From Saprospiraceae bacterium (GTDB taxonomy: Bacteria; Bacteroidota; Bacteroidia; Chitinophagales; Saprospiraceae), in the NCBI GenBank assembly GCA_020852155.1, contig JADZBJ010000475.1:1-9652 (forward strand): DNA of 9,652 nucleotides. Reading direction: 5' to 3'. The notes beneath the pieces are model-generated. The model ran no database searches. It saw nothing but the letters and a program-made list of their open reading frames with translations, and was not told the DNA's origin. The position numbers and the translations under genes were made by a program. Every line of letters starts with the position of its first letter. Positions within the stretch are counted from its first letter, which is position 1. This document shows positions 9,301 through 9,652 of this stretch, piece by piece.

Positions 9301-9652
9301 CCAGCGCTACATGGTGCCAGTTGTTGTCGCGGATATTGGTCAACGAAGGCGATTGCAACGTGCTTCCGCCGACGGTTTGCCAATAGAGACGCAGAGCGCC
9401 GTTAATTTCCGTCAGGTCAATCCGGCTGGATGGCGAGTTGGTTCCCGTTGAAAAAATGCGTCGGACATTGATGCCCGTGGATTGGCAAATGAAACGCGCC
9501 TCAATGGTAAAATCGCTGCTGCCAGAAGCCGCCAGCGGCGATGAGGCGCATTGCACATAGTCCGACGGACTCGTTGCGCTGAAATTCAAACAGCGATTGG
9601 AACACTGGCTGTAAACGGCCTGATGAAACAGGCACAGCAAGGTGAAAAGGGA
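3347..9652 (-). CDS. Giant T9SS-secreted Cys-rich multidomain surface protein (5' end outside window)
   Basis: The reading frame is open to the right edge of the window and gives at least 2,101 residues. Positions here count from a TTG codon at 9640, giving 2,097. That TTG is probably not the start: residues SLFT before it extend the hydrophobic core of a signal peptide that ends near VYSQC, so the true start lies beyond 9652. Domains in order: LamG/concanavalin-like (43-172), PKD (254-328, with SWNFGDG), four HYR-like repeats (331-669), a Cys-rich region (676-791), a beta-propeller-like region (796-1213), an undefined beta-rich domain (1222-1419), SdrD_B-like (1422-1524), a duplicated Cys-rich module (1531-2009) and a T9SS sorting domain (2012-2097). 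The product should be exported by Sec, moved across the outer membrane by T9SS, and either anchored or released. Many Cys residues suggest disulfides. Adhesion or glycan binding is plausible; no catalytic motif was recognised. Confidence 0.93.
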   Translation of the reverse strand, partial: SLFTLLCLFHQAVYSQCSNRCLNFSATSPSDYVQCASSPLAASGSSDFTIEARFICQSTGINVRRIFSTGTNSPSSRIDLTEINGALRLYWQTVGGSTLQSPSLTNIRDNNWHHVALVRSGTSLILYLDGVQIFSDNTVTGSFSLSSFRIGGIFNTTTSTFFWQGSIDEVRVWTTARTQADINLTRNCKLACPQTNLKTYYDFDQGTPAGNNTGLTTLLDCSSQINATLNTFTLDGATSNWICSDSTFMNQVCGTTNCPATFTASSNNCGFVTFNNTTSGTFNYSWNFGDGATSTLTNPGHAYATGGTYTVCLTATSPNSSCTTCQSVSVTNQSVPPILNCDDTLQVECGATLPNYVPTVIWSSCSDAMTRTVDCVRLDGQPLTAPYFQGTTLIRCIAHDNIGNDTCIVAVNSTDTQPPNIVCNQSLTINLPPGGGGVFVSPIDLVPNAFDQCCPVNSLQYVINGNNQFTCADACQPRQLVVEVIDCNGHISFCQSTVTAIDNIAPSTTCPPSYGIPLSNGQCVANLTNTGTSTDNCGATIGQYVFSGATTGSGSGNGAGQPLNIGTTNVTYIATDACGNSSSCTFQVQVADTQSPTIMCPPSMVVQGDATNGGAQVNWPDPIASDNCSAVTLSSSYPNGSFFDCGNSVIIAYIATDASQNTATCTFSVTVNCDNGSSCQCAGFSNMALSQATGQGFAVQCGGSYNLPCPVDSSQYQLTYFFGCLPGATCSPENMSWELKHLGDNVVVDGGTLTGVVAVSIDGSTMSQNGTYQLTLQGFCGQTPCTCVIYLVVNCNNSNTSDLCGQAVVTCYGRPGEPSAALIDVRYNSTAPLGDDWLNPTTGPATTKTMFPNWDVSRLGAVFGIATDNQQNVYFAATDIYNLDDNWYGLLSYQGTAGGSGIYKADGSNLNNVTDLVATIPTNTPVVGTATLPNTGGLGNGLGNIAWDAIHNQLFVTNLEDGRIYRINPSTGIVLDAYDPFALDNGANDVAPADERLWGIGTYTTGGITKVYFSREEHPGMNNAVYSLTLTAGGGFPGAAAGGIYTGGGEVLEFECGVLPGLTCSVTPSGFIGLTMKYTDIEFSVSGKMLITARGFPHTARTHELVNIGGVWSVVKEVFTGLGSSNNSAGGVDYGYSDQNGDAMASCDSIIWNTANYMIADHVPGVLYGLEGVNATIGNAPSPSNDMTDIFADFNGTYSTADKTQIGDVDVFQCVICPIEPPCDANCLTNTLNISTGYDPATGGLIAPGNSDPLWTTIAVPTGAPVTPPMPANVVGPYYGAWANPSGSAWISAVPFNDYAINNCGSNDCSCPPFIYERCFCLCEESEITFDFDFLSDDAGAVELWDANNNVLVTTLANNCGDNTQPWNHQNPPVSVNQTVLLPKGKYCLRISHWNIGNVAMGVNLNGTVSGLNLLLDSCCANPNGSIVGTKFKDLDCDGVLDINTDGWTALDSMLIGWTFTLTDAANNVVGTATSDANGQFYFPNLPPGTYTVTETNQPNWMPSTPAGGTMTVVVTAQQVANVLFGNCELPVEPCDSINATILPDTTQSGCCYTLIINNELLNYFTGFQIDVLNGADLVVPPVPGSQWNLLGFSGFNNTASFSPAYGTYIDKGYSEAVHFCLKNATAPTQQLLINYYSSNGQIVCRETLTLECDNCVSTAVDSVYCETWNQPAAKLCITVGEGIEWPVNSVQFVPVGAGYHLSPECFSVSGLTGGQSDCFNANIIGALPGDTVCFTTIIHKQDVCAGEPDLQCCSGQDTICFVVPDCSPCPETIAFAYNVPTPGDSCCWNIVLNTGATNFFIGVNTEIITSGVQFTTIDNYFGSGWQTNILGNNEIYWDAIPPQGNYIQNVWQLPLVCFGEDGSGTPIPSTQEMVITWYGRDSSLCYDTLTFDCKLNRPDYDCAKIDSLSLACEQSAGDYTYSLQVTNYTNPPVQVDNISITQTSGAALIQQNDFPVSLPWGSSAVIQIPISGVPGDDVCFYVTLQRENANGQPIDCCSWPDSLPHCITLPDCPLAKNITARVAPNPSSGSFRIYTEEAVPPGSALVVYDLLGQVIHRQVLISGPLQHQVELKSCATGLYFMVIESDNWKLWQERVNIIRE
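3350..3607 (-). other. Type IX secretion C-terminal sorting domain
   Basis: Residues 2012-2097 form a type A T9SS sorting domain (Por secretion tail). It has the opening PNPSSGSFRI (2021-2030), the central LVVYDLLGQVI (2042-2052) and the near-terminal GLYFMVI (2074-2080), and ends ERVNIIRE. Such domains are recognised by the T9SS translocon and normally removed as the protein is attached to the surface or released. No T9SS component gene lies in this window. Confidence 0.95.
3614..5050 (-). repeat. Duplicated two-domain Cys-rich module (A-B-A'-B')
   Basis: At protein level the region holds two diverged copies of a pair of domains. A is 1531-1650 and A' is 1766-1890. Both begin with a Cys and then a Cys-Cys pair (GCCYTLII and SCCWNIVL), then NYFTG or NFFIG, and end with TLTLEC or TLTFDC. 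B is 1652-1763 and B' is 1899-2009. Both share PGDTVCF or PGDDVCF, a Cys-Cys pair (LQCC and IDCC), and a close of CFVVPDC or CITLPDC. The copies are too diverged to appear as DNA repeats. I do not recognise a named family for either domain. Confidence 0.75.
5069..5377 (-). other. SdrD_B-like domain with Ca-binding loop
   Basis: Residues 1422-1524 fit the SdrD_B/Cna_B-like fold. The domain opens with SIVGTKFKDLDCDGVLD, where D1430, D1432 and D1434 form a DxDxDG calcium-binding loop. It continues with GWTFTLTD, the ATSDANGQFYFPNLPPGTYTV strand pair (1469-1489) and a closing VANVLFGN. These domains act as rigid, often calcium-stabilised spacers in surface proteins. Confidence 0.85.
6002..7255 (-). 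other. Beta-propeller-like region of the giant protein
   Basis: Residues 796-1213 show repeated blade-like strands: FGIATDNQQNVYFAATD (859-875), NIAWDAIHNQLFVTN (940-954) followed by GRIYRINPSTG, RLWGIGTYT then KVYFSR (992-1011), and DIEFSVSGKMLITARG (1076-1091). The pattern resembles NHL or SMP-30-like propellers, which report a value along a path and often bind ligands. Blade number cannot be fixed by eye, and no catalytic site was recognised. Confidence 0.6.
7634..8881 (-). other. PKD domain followed by four HYR-like repeats
   Basis: Residues 254-328 are a PKD domain, with SWNFGDGATS (281-290) and the closing GGTYTVCLTAT (302-312). Four HYR-like Ig-fold repeats follow, at about 331-411, 412-498, 499-588 and 589-669. 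Repeats 3 and 4 are the clearest: each has a TCPPS or MCPPS opening, an SDNC or TDNC centre and a YIATDACGN or YIATDASQN closing strand. Repeats 1 and 2 are more diverged. Repeat 3 carries a Gly/Ser-rich insertion (about 543-557). Such repeats usually act as stalks or adhesion modules. Confidence 0.85.
9125..9514 (-). other. LamG/concanavalin-like domain of the giant protein
   Basis: Residues 43-172 follow the LamG-like jellyroll pattern. DFTIEARF opens the domain, NWHHVALVRSG (107-117) and LILYLDGVQI (120-129) fill the middle, and GSIDEVRVW (161-169) closes it, followed by the typical TARTQADI helix. Such domains bind carbohydrate or protein ligands on extracellular proteins. Its N-terminal position, straight after the signal peptide, would expose it once the C-terminus is anchored. 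Confidence 0.85.

Overview
The window looks like chromosomal DNA from a member of the Bacteroidota, most likely a Saprospiraceae-type bacterium (inference). Four things point there. A multi-domain secreted protein of more than 2,097 residues ends in a type IX secretion (T9SS) sorting domain. Its Cys-rich PKD, HYR and SdrD_B-like composition is common in that group. The tRNA has a promoter of the Bacteroidota form TTG-N21-TAnnTTTG. The genes have A-rich leaders with no clear Shine-Dalgarno sequence. Gene density is high and no stretch over 300 bases lacks a gene.

Layout from left to right: (1) a secreted GH29 alpha-L-fucosidase on the + strand (45-1394); (2) a hairpin terminator and a tRNA-Asn(GTT) on the - strand (about 1393-1503), with the tRNA promoter at 1524-1555; (3) psuG, pseudouridine-5'-phosphate glycosidase, on the + strand (1580-2485); (4) a cutC family gene on the - strand (2492-3202), which converges on psuG with only 6 bases between the stop codons; (5) a 144-base intergenic gap holding a long imperfect inverted repeat built from degenerate 7-base units; (6) a giant cell-surface or secreted protein on the - strand (3347 to beyond 9652), whose first codons lie outside the window.

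The genes do not form one obvious pathway. The fucosidase is a periplasmic glycan-trimming enzyme with no SusC/SusD partners in view. PsuG salvages pseudouridine monophosphate from RNA turnover, but its usual kinase partner is not in the window. CutC is a TIM-barrel protein of uncertain biochemical role. The giant protein is the most distinctive element. In order it has a signal peptide core, a LamG/concanavalin-like domain, a PKD domain, four HYR-like repeats, an undefined Cys-rich domain, a beta-propeller-like region, an undefined beta-rich domain, an SdrD_B-like domain with a Ca-binding loop, a duplicated two-domain Cys-rich module (A-B-A'-B'), and the T9SS sorting domain.

I see no mobile element, CRISPR array, phage gene or defence system. 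The points most worth following up are the A-B-A'-B' duplication, the undefined domains of the giant protein, and the heptad-based inverted repeat beside it.
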